Assembly: GCA_029706075.1 (NCBI GenBank) | Contig: JAINUG010000173.1 | Span: 620,001-684,000, forward strand | Reading direction: 5' to 3' | Origin: Aldrovandia affinis | Taxonomy: Eukaryota; Chordata; Actinopteri; Notacanthiformes; Halosauridae | DNA length: 64,000 nt | Shown: piece after piece, positions 12,725 to 22,658 of the stretch | How positions within the stretch are numbered: the first letter of the stretch is position 1 | Layout: every line of letters starts with the position of its first letter | Program-made: the position numbers and the translations under genes | The notes under the pieces: generated by a model | What the model was told of the DNA's origin: nothing | Databases searched by the model: none | Seen by the model: only the letters and a program-made list of their open reading frames with translations

Positions 12725-13010
12725 GTGAGTGAGTGTGTGGGGCGCGTTCATGCGCAAACTTTCTGAGGCACGTGGCCGTGCATGTATGTGTGTGTTCTCT
12801 CGTGTGTGCCTGGGTCACGCACATGTGAGTGCACGCTTTAAGAACGTGGGCATTGAGAACAAAGAGGAAAGATGGAGGGAATTTTAAACCTAGTTTGTAA
12901 GGAAAAATGAGGCTTACTGCGCACATCAGAATAACCGTGTACTTATTGTGTTTATTGAGATCAGAATGTCGGGTTATGACCAGGTTAGTAGACAATACCT
13001 GGAAGACATG
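12725..13010 (-). repeat. Unclassified dispersed repeat, copy 1
   Basis: On the minus strand this segment is clearly homologous to 53255-53515 on the plus strand. Shared blocks in order are GTCATAAC-CGACATTCTGAT, TTCTGATGTGCGCAGTAAGC, CAAACTAGGTTTAAA, CCCTCCATCTTTCCTCTTTG and CACACACGAGAGA. In both copies the same frame would read TNLVITRHSDLN and KLGL-FPPSFLF, but indels shift the frame between copies, so DNA-level repetition is the simpler explanation. I do not know the family. Confidence 0.75.
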
Positions 13011-14520
13011 GGTCTGTGCGTAGTGTATTTTTCTATTAATGCAGGCAGTGAATGAGCAGCTATGCCAGCTACAAAAACAATGGTAAGCACAGTGTCAAGA
13101 ACTATGATGCATTTGACAACAGATTGTACATTCAGTCATGGATATAAACAGTTTGTTGCTAAGCTATGCTATGCTATGCCCAGTTGTTACAGCCTTACTG
13201 TGCGCTGTTTGCTCCGTGGTCGGCGGGATTTGATGCATGTTGGGTTCAGAAGAGATGTGGGAAGTTCGATCACCAAGTCTTCAATGAGTCCAATGTTTCC
13301 TTGCGGTGTCTCTCGCAACTGTTCACGGTTGGTGTGAAGTTGCCGGTTCCTTTTCCAGGGGTAAGCTGGGAGCTGGCCACTTTTGTACCACTCAATGTCC
13401 AATATTGCTAGCTGTATCTTTTCACAGCTCTTCATGAATTAGCATTGTTTGCGGCTAAGTTCATGGAGAGCGCTCTGTTGCGTTCCACTGCTGTTCAGCG
13501 AATTTTTCTCTCGCTCGCTCCGCACTTCAGAAATAACTAATCTCGATGTGTGTCTTCACATGGCCTCATTTGAGGTGCTGGTGAGACTGAGAACAGTGAT
13601 ATGAGGTGCTGGTGATAGAGATAAAAAGGAATGGAGAGAAAATGGCGATTGCTTTTTGGTTTTGTTAGTTGCGGGTTCTGTATCTACGGTTTACAGTATC
13701 CTATGAGAAGGTAACAATGAGTGACATAAAGGGGCATCCCTGTATTGTCATTTCCTGTGGGTCATGTTTCAAGTCTTTGCAGGCAAGTGTTTGTGGATGT
13801 CTTTTTATGAAAAATGTTAAGCACACAAAATTACATTAAATGTAATTTAATTTCAAACATATCATTTCTCTGTGGAATGAGAAGTCCCTACACTGTACTT
13901 GCTCAAATGCAGAACCAGTACATATGAAATAATTGCTTCCATCAATTATTTATTTTTCCTATCGTTCAAATCAACACCACGAGCAGTGGAACTGAGGCAG
14001 AAAAGAATTGGCATGCATAATATGCAGGATCGTACCTGATGAAGGCTTTCAACCCACAAACACATTCTGCTGAGTGCTTGTGGATTTTCAAACCATGCTG
14101 TAGGTAGGTTTTTCAAAAGTCACCAGAACTTGTGTGGGAATCTTGGCAGAACAGTGAATGAGGTCCAGGAAGAGACAAGGGATAAGAGGCTTCTGTGAGC
14201 GAGGGATAAGGCTTGCGTTATGAATGAAGGCTGGAGGGAACGAGCTGTTTGGCTAGAGATGAACAGAAAGCCAGTCACTCCACTTATCCAAGGTCAACAA
14301 GGTCATTTTGAAATAGGATGCCTCTACATTTTGTACATTATTTTCATTGGGCCAGATCCAATCTTAAAACTGAGTTGTACAAGGTACAAGCTTTACTCTC
14401 TGAAAACAGCAAGCTGTACATTCCTCACAGCACATTACGTTTTCATTTCTTACTGAATCCTGGGATTTGGGGAACGGACCATTATTGAGTCTAATGAGGT
14501 TTTTCAAAGCAAATCACACT
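13011..14520. other. Non-coding DNA with one unassigned frame
   Basis: A minus-strand frame at 13187-13435 (82 codons, starting MKSCEKIQLAILDIEWYK) has a plausible soluble-protein composition with charged and hydrophobic spacing. I recognise no family, and the opposite strand is open over the same span. It could be an old transposase piece or chance. The rest shows nothing I can name. Confidence 0.35.
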
Positions 14521-14531
14521 GAATGTAAATA

Positions 14532-15725
14532 CAGGCAGTCCCCAGGTTATGAACGTCCAGCTTACGGACAACTCGTACTTATGAATGGACTGCCATAAGG
14601 CCAATTTTATTTTTTAAATGTAGTTAAATACAATGGTTCGTAATAATGAACGCATTGCGCATTGCGCGGTTTCAGCGGTTCGTCGGCTCAAGGAACAGAG
14701 ATCACCGTCCGTTATTTTAAGTCAGATCATGGTTCCGTTTTTCTCTTTCTCTTACCCTTACAACAATGACTCTAAAGCATAAATCCGATGCAAGTGCTGG
14801 TGATGCATCAAAGAAAAGGAAAAAAATCACCATGGAAAGTAAAGTTTAAATAATAAAGAGATCGGAGAGAGGTGAAACGCCATCAGACATTGGGAAGGCA
14901 TTAGGCTACAGCCGGTCAATGATTGAAACAATTTTAAAAGACAAAGGGAGAATAATGGAGCATGTGAAAGGCCATGCCACGATTATTACCAAGCAATACA
15001 GTGGTTTAATTATTGAAATGGAAGGGCTATTGATAATTTGGATAGAAGACCAAAATCAGCGTAATATGCCTATTAGCCTTTCTTTAGTGCAAGAAAAGGC
15101 ATGAAAGCTTTTCAATGACTTAAAAGCTGCTCGTGCTGCAAGTGAAGGCGAATTTGTTGCGAGTAGGGGTTGATTCAATTGCTTTAAATTGAGAGCAAAT
15201 TTACATAATATTAAAGTTCAAGGTGAAGCAGCGAGTGCAGATTTAAGTACTGCGAAAGTCCATCTCCAAGTCCATCATCTTCTGCATCATCCAGTTATTA
15301 ATGTTATCATAATGTTACCTCACAAATGAGTGTTAACCTTTAATCATGATCCTTTTTCTTTTTTTCTATTTAAACTGTTTTAAGAACGGTTTCTTTAATG
15401 TTTTTTTTACAGTACTGTATGTACATAATTACTTTTATTATTACTGTATTATTATTATTATTAATATTACAGTATTGTTGTTATTATTATTATTATTATT
15501 ACAGTATTATGTACTGAATGTTATGTTTAAGATGTCTTATTGTATTTGGAAGTTTTTTTAAAGTGTTTTATATGCACAGAAAGGTAAAATAAATACTATA
15601 CAAAGACAAACATTTGACTAAGTGACAATTCATAAGAACTGTATGTACCTGTTCCGACTTACATACAAATTCGAATTAAAGACAGACTTAAGAACGGATC
15701 TCGTTCGTAACCCAGGGACTGCCTG
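14532..15725 (+). mobile_element. pogo/Tigger-type DNA transposon, copy 1
   Basis: The ends are inverted repeats: CAGGCAGTCCCCAGGTTATG at the left, and the right end reverse-complements to CAGGCAGTCCCTGGGTTACG. A TA duplication flanks both sides (14530-14531 and 15726-15727), as expected for Tc1/mariner/pogo insertions. The interior encodes a broken CENP-B-like N-terminal DNA-binding region (14766-15173) followed by an AT-rich tail with ATT repeats. The catalytic DDE domain is absent, so the element is non-autonomous. A second copy is at 25794-26525. The empty target site survives in the tandem unit just downstream. Confidence 0.9.
14766..15173 (+). pseudogene. Tigger transposase N-terminal remnant
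   Basis: Starting at the ATG at 14766, the frame reads a basic N-terminus (KHKSDASAGDASKKRKK), then an early TAA at 14847-14849, then the helix-turn-helix stretch typical of pogo/Tigger and CENP-B proteins (IIKRSERGETPSDIGKALGY, SRSMIETILKDK). It continues with MEGLLIIWIEDQNQ and SLVQEKA before another stop at 15102-15104. It binds DNA in intact relatives. Here it lacks the catalytic domain and carries at least two nonsense codons. The TAA at 14847 is also present at the equivalent place in copy 2. Confidence 0.85.
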
Positions 15726-15728
15726 TAT

Positions 15729-15863
15729 ATTCATAGGGATCATGTCATTAATCCCCCAAAATATCCACGGCCGCCCTAAAGGGATTTCTGAATGTAAATA
15801 TATTCATAGGGATCATGACATTAATCCCCCAAAATATACACAGCCGCCCTAAAGGGATTTCTC
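15729..15863. repeat. Tandem duplication, 73-bp unit
   Basis: Two adjacent units start at ATTCATAGGGATCATG (15729 and 15802). Both contain ATTAATCCCCCAAAATAT and GCCGCCCTAAAGGGATTTCT with only a few differences. The word joining the units (AATGTAAATATATTCATAGG) equals the two flanks of the Tigger element put together. Confidence 0.9.
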
Positions 15864-16330
15864 ACATTTATATGATCTAATCAAACGAGAACATAACTAC
15901 TGCCAAGCAACAAGAATGACATCAGACATAACTTGACTCTCCATACACTATGCACCAAAAGATGACTGATCAAAGCCAATCCTACAGACACAGATTATGT
16001 GCTTTTCATTAGGTAAAGTTCCAGGGCTAGCCTAGATAGAAAATCCAGGTGATCGTTCAGTCCACGTATTTAGACAATATCAGAGCAGGCGTGGATGTCT
16101 TAACTCCCTAAACATTGGCCCCAACTCCCTCACTGCCTATGCTCACTGCTGCAGATGCAAGAACAGCTTCTGCATTATGTGGTGTCCAAATGCTTCCAGC
16201 AAGTGTAGGAAGAGGATTGGGCCCAGTCCTCTGTGAGTGGGAGGACTGATGAACCCCAAGGCACCCTGGCGGCTACAACACCCAATAAAATGAACTCAAT
16301 TATTAGAGGTGTAGACAGTATAGTCTGTTC

Positions 16331-16723
16331 ATGGGAAAAACAGGGTGGCATGGTGCCCAGGTTGGAGACCTCCTGGAACACCTGGACAAGCTCCTAGCCA
16401 GAGCAGGGGTGGATCCAGTGGCCATGGTCCATGGTCCTGACATAGGTAAGGGCAGGTTTGAGGTTCTGCAGCACAGATTTACAGAATTAGGATCAAAGAT
16501 CAAGAGCAGAACCTCCACGGTGGTCTTCTCTGGAATTCTGCCGGTACCACGCGCTAGTAAAGGGAAGCAGAATTTTATATGGAGATTTAACACGTGGCTA
16601 CAAACCTGGGGTAAGAAAGAGCGGTACAGGTTCATGGGGCACTGGGACTCCTTTTGGAACAGGGGTGACCTGTACAAGCGTGAGGGGCTACACCTGAACT
16701 CTAGATGTTTTAAGTTCAGATGA
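16331..16723 (+). pseudogene. CR1 ORF1 esterase-like domain, decayed
   Basis: The 130-residue frame fits the SGNH/GDSL-type esterase domain described in ORF1 of CR1-like retrotransposons: GAQVGDLLEHLDKLLARAG, then VAMVHGPDIGKGRFEVLQHR, STVVFSGILPVPRA, a WLQTWG segment, RFMGHWDSFW and GDLYKREGLHLN. In family members the last block is DGLHLN, holding a catalytic Asp and His; here it reads EGLHLN. The expected GTND block is reduced to GPDIG. The frame ends FKFR followed by a stop, directly at the junction to ORF2 linker sequence. In intact elements the role is thought to concern the retrotransposition particle or membranes. This copy is non-functional. Confidence 0.75.
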
Positions 16724-16939
16724 GCTGACTATAATAAAATGAGAGAAAAGTTAAGTAATATAGATTGGGTAAAACGTCAAAAAATGTATCCCAAAAATAA
16801 GTACAAATAACAAGAAAAAACAGTTTCCACAGACTAAATATTTAAAGGAGATTTTGAGGTAAAAGAAGAGAATGTATAGAGTATATGAGAAGGCAATTCG
16901 GAGAGAAACAAGGTAGATTATTGTAATATGCGGGCTAAG

Positions 16940-18108
16940 TAGGGCTGTCCCCTACTAAAAAAAATGTTGGTCGACCAACAGTCGTCCAGTCGATTGGTCG
17001 ATTGGTCGAAAAGTTTTTTCTATATGACACACCCTATTTGTTTTAATAAACTATATGCACACTGCGCTTGTCTCGTGTTTTATAACTTTCTTAAGTGAAT
17101 GGCACAAATGAGTAACAATAGGCTAATGACTTTATGGAGCCGGAGTTCAAGATTACCTGAAAGAAAAAAAACGTCTCCGTTCCGAGCTCATGCTGCCCTT
17201 GCAGATTCTGCCGTTGCGCTTGTGAAGTTGCCGTATGGCCACATAATAGGCTGATGCTTTTATTTGACCACAACCATAACACAATGCATAGGCTATGTTT
17301 TATTTAATTAACCAGGTTGGTCTCATTGGAATTTAAAATATATTTTGCAAAAAATAGGCTAACAAACAAATGATCACACATAGCCTAATGTCTTTAATTG
17401 TAGCCTAAAGCTGAACATAAAGTGGCTATAGCCTATCGAAAATAACTTACTCGAGTCGGAGACCATCCGATGGCCTACTTCCCCAGTCGTTTCATGTTAT
17501 GGCACAGGAACACTAGCTTGTCCACATTTTGTGGCAAAAGGCTGCTCCTCGTTTTATTAGCGATAAACCCTGCCTTGGAAAACGCGCTTTCAAAGTTTAC
17601 ATTCCACTTTTTTCGGATTATCCGCAACTAAAACTAAATGCTGCCATACTCCAGATTTTTTTTCATTATGTTCTTAGGTTATATCGAAATGAGTAATTAA
17701 AGTATGACTATATCACTAATCTTAACTGTAGGCAAATCTTAGGCTACAATTAAAATGCACATTCGCGTGCCTAAAACAAGAAGGATACAATATAGGCTAC
17801 ATGAAAGGGGGTGTTACGCATGTTAGTTATAAATATATAAACCATATAATTAGAAAAACACATTTATTATAAAATATGACTTTTATTCATTTTGCTGAAT
17901 TATTCACAACATTACTATTACCTTAACTGCCTCATATAATTTAAAGAGAACATATACAGGCCTAGCTATGTTAAGAGTGAAGGACTGTCATTTTAATTTT
18001 TTTAATTTTAATTTTATTTCGCGCGACTGCTCGACCAAAACAAATCTCGGACAACCAACAGCCCATCAACCAAACAGTCGACCAGTCGACTAAATGGGGT
18101 CAGCCCTA
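16940..18108 (-). mobile_element. Non-autonomous hAT element A, inserted in CR1 copy 2
   Basis: The ends are TAGGGCTGTCCCC and, inverted, TAGGGCTGACCCC. A perfect 8-bp duplication GGGCTAAG flanks the element (16932-16939 and 18109-18116), as expected for hAT transposons. The minus strand encodes the start of a BED-finger protein (SGVWQHLVLVADNPKKVECKL-like, about 17600-17680 region) joined directly to a hAT dimerisation C-terminus (AFSKAGFIANKTRSS, near 17505-17600). The body of the transposase is deleted. A second copy, inverted, is at 29519-30682. In CR1 copy 1 the same target is uninterrupted. Confidence 0.92.
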
Positions 18109-18751
18109 GGGCTAAGGCTAAAAAGGATATAAGGGAAACTAAAAGGCACTTTGAAAAGGGAAACTAAAAGGCACTTTGAAATTTTAATTCCCCATGATGC
18201 AAAAAGTAATCCTAAAAATGCAATATTGCAGTAGAAAAAGGAAATTCAATGATGGTGTTAAGTGCATTAAGAATAAGGAAGGGGCTCTACTTTATAATAA
18301 GGATATTACTTTGTTGAGAACTTTACCAGAGAAGAGGTTATAAATATGCCCAAACGTACAGCCAATATACAGAATGTTTTAGAGGACCTTGAGATTAGGG
18401 ATGGAGAAGTACTACTAAAACTACAAAAACTGAAGACAAATAAGGCAGCTAGGGCCTCTACTCTTCCTTATTTACATAAATGATCTTGCTTGGGATGTTA
18501 GTATCGAAATAGTTCAATTTGCAGATGATACAAAGATTGGGGGTTTAGCAAATAGTTTGGAATCGATTAAGGAAATCCAAGATGATTTAAACAAAATCCA
18601 AAAATGGGCAGAAACATGGCAGGTGACACTCAATATTGCTAAATGTAAAGGGCATAAAGTGCAACATGCATGTGGGAAATAAAAATATAAGACAGGAGTA
18701 TATTATGCAAGGAAAGAATTGACGATGTTCAATTAGAAAAAGACTGAAAGT

Positions 18752-18862
18752 CTGCACTGCACTGATCTCATGCGCTAACTACCATGTATTAATGCACATC
18801 TTGTAAGTCGCTCTGGATAAGAGCGTCTGCTAAATGCTTAAAATGTCAATGTAAATGTAAGT
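18752..18862 (+). repeat. V-SINE-like insertion inside CR1 copy 2
   Basis: The insert ends with GTAAGTCGCTCTGGATAAGA, GCGTCTGCTAAATGC and AATGTAAATGTAA, the tail region of fish V-SINE-type repeats. AAGTCT appears on both sides (18746-18751 and about 18859-18864), a likely short target duplication. The intact relative at 50540-50580 lacks the insert. A few CR1 bases next to it are also missing, so the insertion may have come with a small deletion. Confidence 0.7.
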
Positions 18863-19418
18863 CTATCTGCATCTAAGCAGTACGCGGCAGCTGTGAACAA
18901 GGCCAACAGGATGCTGGGATACATAGCAAAAAGTATAGATCAAAGGTTAAAATTATGTTATACAATGCCTTTGTCAGTACTATGTGGTATTCTGGGCACC
19001 ACACCACAAGAAGCATAGAACCTCTTGAAAAAGTACAAAGAAGGGCGACTACATTGGTACCTGGCATGAAAGGTAAAAGTTATGAGACTTAAGACACTGA
19101 CTTAAGACACTGACGTTTTACAATTTTTTAAAGGGATTAACAAAGTGAACTACCAAAGATTTTTTCAGATAAGTTTGGTTAGCAGAACAAGTGGGCACAG
19201 GTGGAAATTAGTTAAAGGCAAATTTTGCATGGATATCAGTAAGTTTTTTGTTTTTGTTGCCAATGCATGATACAGGTTGCCAGGTCAAGTAGTAGAGGCA
19301 GATACACTTATGGTATTCAAGTCCATGCTTGTTGCAGTACTGTATATTCTTTAAACTAGGAAATGATGGGCCTAGATGGGCCTGTTCTCATCATGATACA
19401 TTCTTATGTTCTTATACA

Positions 19419-21540
19419 GATTTATTGAAAAAAGCTCATTCAGTGTGATTCAAAGCTGGTAAAATCTGTTGTGGGTTCTGAAGCTCACTCATTTATTGAA
19501 TATAGTCTGATAATGCTTGATGGGATACTAAACAAACAGACTGCTATTGTTTCATGGATTTATGACTGAAGACAAATAGCTGTAACCGCTGAGACATCTG
19601 ATGGAATGTCTGGATTACTACCTGTTGTTCCTACCTAGTTATCAGACCAAGTCAGACAAGAATGAAAGATATACATCACCACCTTGAACAACAAAGATAG
19701 ACATCTCAGTATTAATAACACTACATGTCACACAGAAGGAAAGATTTAGGCTTGATTTCTTTTTTTTTTTAAACAATCAAGGTAGGGGAAGAATCTAATA
19801 AAAAAAATAACTTGGTGATGGATGATTTCTTATTGTGAATCTTTTAATTACACTGCCTTAGGCGAATGTAAATCAACAGTACAACAGACCAAGTCCTTCA
19901 AACAATGCCAGCAAAGATATTATATTTCCTGAACCAATATTAGGCTTGACATGCTAAACACAGACAATTCTTCCATTATCTGATTAAACTGTTCAGATTT
20001 TCTGTCTCACCATGGGTATTCATGAAGGGGCATGGCAAATGACAAACCTGGCTGCAGAACCAGGCAATATGTCAAATTTGACCACTTGAAATTAAAGAAA
20101 CTTAATCTAAGCATTAAAAAAATCATATGAGGTATTCAATATTGGGTTATCTGATTGCCACGTGGCTAGAAAAAAGGGTTAAATGCTAATTAACTCCTCC
20201 CCTGCAGTTCATACAAAGGGTTTATAAAATGAAGAGACACTTAAATTAAACTAACCACTCAATGTCAGTCACATGCTCTCCCCCGCCCTCAACATCAAAT
20301 ATAACGGTTTTAATTAAACCTTTATTCTTTAAATGGTGATAATTACAAGGCAAGATCCATTTACTTGTGGCTGTCATGCAGACAATACCCCTTAAGGCCC
20401 TTGAGATCTAAGAGTGATCCATTGTTCAAGACAAGCGGGCAAGGAAGGAATTCTCCACAGACCATGCCACGCCTGTTTGATCTGACGCGAGGAAGCCAGA
20501 TAGAAATCCCAGACAAAAATGAAAGAAACATTTCCCTCTTTTTACTTTTACTGACTTCCCTTCCCCTAAATGTTCCAAAATAAACCAGCGTATTAATCCC
20601 CAAGACCACAATCAAAATCTATATTAATAACTTGAGTTCATTAATAACTACATCAATTTTAAGTATTTTCTAAGTATTTTATATATTTATTTAGTGTAAG
20701 TAACTTTAATTACTGAAGACAAGCCGTACTATGCTAGAAGGTACTACCGATGTTGTGTGACATACATTTGACAAATAGACAATTCTGTTTAACATATGCA
20801 TGCCAATGTGAAGGAAACAGACATGGACAACCAATGAAGCAATACCAATTGAACAGCTCTTATCCAAGTCTTGCTCTCTCTCAATCCATCGCAGGTGCCT
20901 TGGAACAGTTCGAAACCAATGCAGTTTCAGATCTCTGCAAGTTCAGCACCAACTCACCCACATTCTCTGAATGCTAAAAACACCTTTCAGCTGCAGTCAA
21001 GACCCAACTGACCAAGTTATCTCAAAAGGACATTTCCTTGTGATGTTTCAGACATAATAGCCTCTCAAGTAATGAACAATAACACCCCCCCTCGCTCCCA
21101 ATCAGGAAAACAGAGCTAAGTCGTTCCAATTGTGTAACGATTAGAAATGCATCTGAAGTCTGCCAATTAGCCGCCTGAAGGCAGTTTTCCTAAATTGCAA
21201 GACCATCCATTGGAAAAATCCAGTAGCCCCTGTTGGCACAGGGAAACTGACCCAGACTGAGTGCAGGAAGCCTGTATCCCAAGACAGCAGGCCAATGACC
21301 TTCTTTGTCCCCACATTTCACATTCTGTTTTTTTGTTTTAACTGTTGATACTCAGTTATACTGTTGGTGGGCTCTCTTTTTTTCCTGCCTGGCAGCCGCT
21401 TCCCGGCAAACCATCTGTTTCCGTGAATGTCAGCATCTGAGCTACTGTTCAGGGGTCTTCTGGGAATGAAGTGAGTGAATCTGCTTGCAATTAATTCAGT
21501 TTTACTTGCGATGATGGAGGTGCTATTGCCTGTTGCTCTA
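19419..21540. other. Non-coding DNA, possibly with conserved regulatory blocks
   Basis: No gene or repeat was recognised. Stretches such as 20110-20270 have balanced composition and homeodomain-like words (GCTAATTAACTCC), the kind of texture seen in conserved non-coding elements, but I cannot test conservation. Frames at 20361-20615 on both strands look like chance. Confidence 0.35.
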
Positions 21541-21725
21541 GGTCTGTAACTGTTCTATAAGGTCTGGAGGTATACAAGACAAGGTGCGGTTTTGGTTCAG
21601 GCTTTAAAGCAGGGAACAGAGGATTATGAGATTGAATCCGGTGTGGGTCAGAGATACAGTATTACACACTTGAGTAGGGTGGTTAAGCTATCGAGCAGTC
21701 ATATAAATGGGTAAACAATCAGAAA
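21541..21725 (+). repeat. tRNA-derived SINE remnant
   Basis: A B-box-like AGATTGAATCC (about 21629-21639) is followed by GGTGTGGGTCAGAGATACAG, a TTGAGTAGGGTGGTTAAGCT block and CATATAAATGGGTAAACAAT. This is the usual order in fish tRNA-type SINEs after the head (a GGGTGGGGC-like link, a CTTGAGCAAGGTACTTAA-like block, then ATAAATGGGTAA). The tail with GATAAGAGCGTCTG is missing. The copy is old and the limits are approximate. Confidence 0.45.
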
Positions 21726-22229
21726 TACACAGATTATTTAAAAAAGGATGAAGTAAGCACTTCATCAGCTCTTGAGACAGCTGTCCAAGAAATGTGCCTC
21801 AGCCAACCCTGAGATTTCACGTGCTCCAGTTTCAAAGACAGGCCTAATTTGAAGGTGTACTTGTGTAGAAAATGCTACACCTAAATCTGCCATCTGTTCA
21901 CCAGGGAGATTCATCCAACAATACAAAGAGGCTGGAGGCCTTCCCCTCCCATTCACTAGGAACAGATGTGAAGGTTCAGTTTCCCACTGTACTACCTGGT
22001 AATTACAGGCACATAGGCATCCACATATCCGTGTGAAACTGCAATGCAGTGCATACACCATCCTCCCTTCATTTGAACATTATAATCAACAGGAATCAAT
22101 GAACATACACATACTGCACAATCATGCTTCATAATTAAAAATGCCACCACTCCGGCCCATCAGATGAACATTTCTCAAGGAGCAAATCTTCAATATTGGG
22201 TTGTCTGCAAGTATTTCACAGCCCAAATG

Positions 22230-22275
22230 AAAAAAAAAAAAAAAAAAAGATTATATATATATATATATATATATA
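22230..22275. repeat. Poly-A followed by TA microsatellite
   Basis: A run of 19 A residues followed by about 12 TA units. This could be the decayed tail of a retroposed element, but no body is recognisable upstream. Confidence 0.85.
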
Positions 22276-22616
22276 TAGATTTTTGTACGGTCTTTCATAT
22301 ATGATCAATACTACATGTAAGTAGGGGTGCAATTTTTAAAAATGAGCATGCCAAACAATGGGGGAAACTATTCAAATTAAATGATTTTCTTTAAAAACGG
22401 TGTGTGACAAACAGAACATTACAAAACAAAACCCCAAAAAAGGCCCTGTTGGAAAAGCCTCTCTCTCTCGCTCTCTTCCTCTCACCTCTCTCAAACCCAG
22501 GAAGTTGGCACACGTTCCCTTGGAGCAATTCCAACAATGTTTTTAAATCCAGGAGTGGGGGGAAACAGAGGGTGAATAGTGCTGAATAGAGACATCACAT
22601 CCTGGGTTGATCAAAC

Positions 22617-22658
22617 AGACTGGATGGCTGTGAATGAAAATCCACAGCCATCCAGTCT
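22617..22658. repeat. Perfect 16-bp inverted repeat
   Basis: AGACTGGATGGCTGTG at 22617-22632 is exactly complementary to CACAGCCATCCAGTCT at 22643-22658, with a 10-base loop. A transcript would fold into a stable hairpin. The stem is shorter than a typical microRNA precursor, so no RNA-gene call is made. Confidence 0.8.

Larger units (their letters stand above)
16100..19418 (+). mobile_element. CR1-clade LINE, copy 2, internally deleted and interrupted
   Basis: The order on the plus strand is: ORF1 remnant with an SGNH-esterase-like domain (16331-16723); a direct junction to the ORF2 linker (DYNKMREKLSNIDWVK, from 16728); the linker interrupted by a hAT element (16940-18108); linker and RT N-terminus (18109-18450); a second deletion joining KAA to GPLLFLIYINDL near 18450; palm with intact FADD (18518-18535); a V-SINE-like insertion (18752-18862); the thumb region and a 3' end with TTCTTATGTTCTTA near 19405-19418. 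A 25-bp stretch (AGGGAAACTAAAAGGCACTT...) is duplicated at about 18130-18180. The 3' end matches that of copy 3. Confidence 0.85.

Noticed and set aside
15415..15505. ATT-rich low-complexity tract as a separate microsatellite locus
   Set aside because: It is part of the Tigger element and recurs in copy 2 at about 26240-26320.
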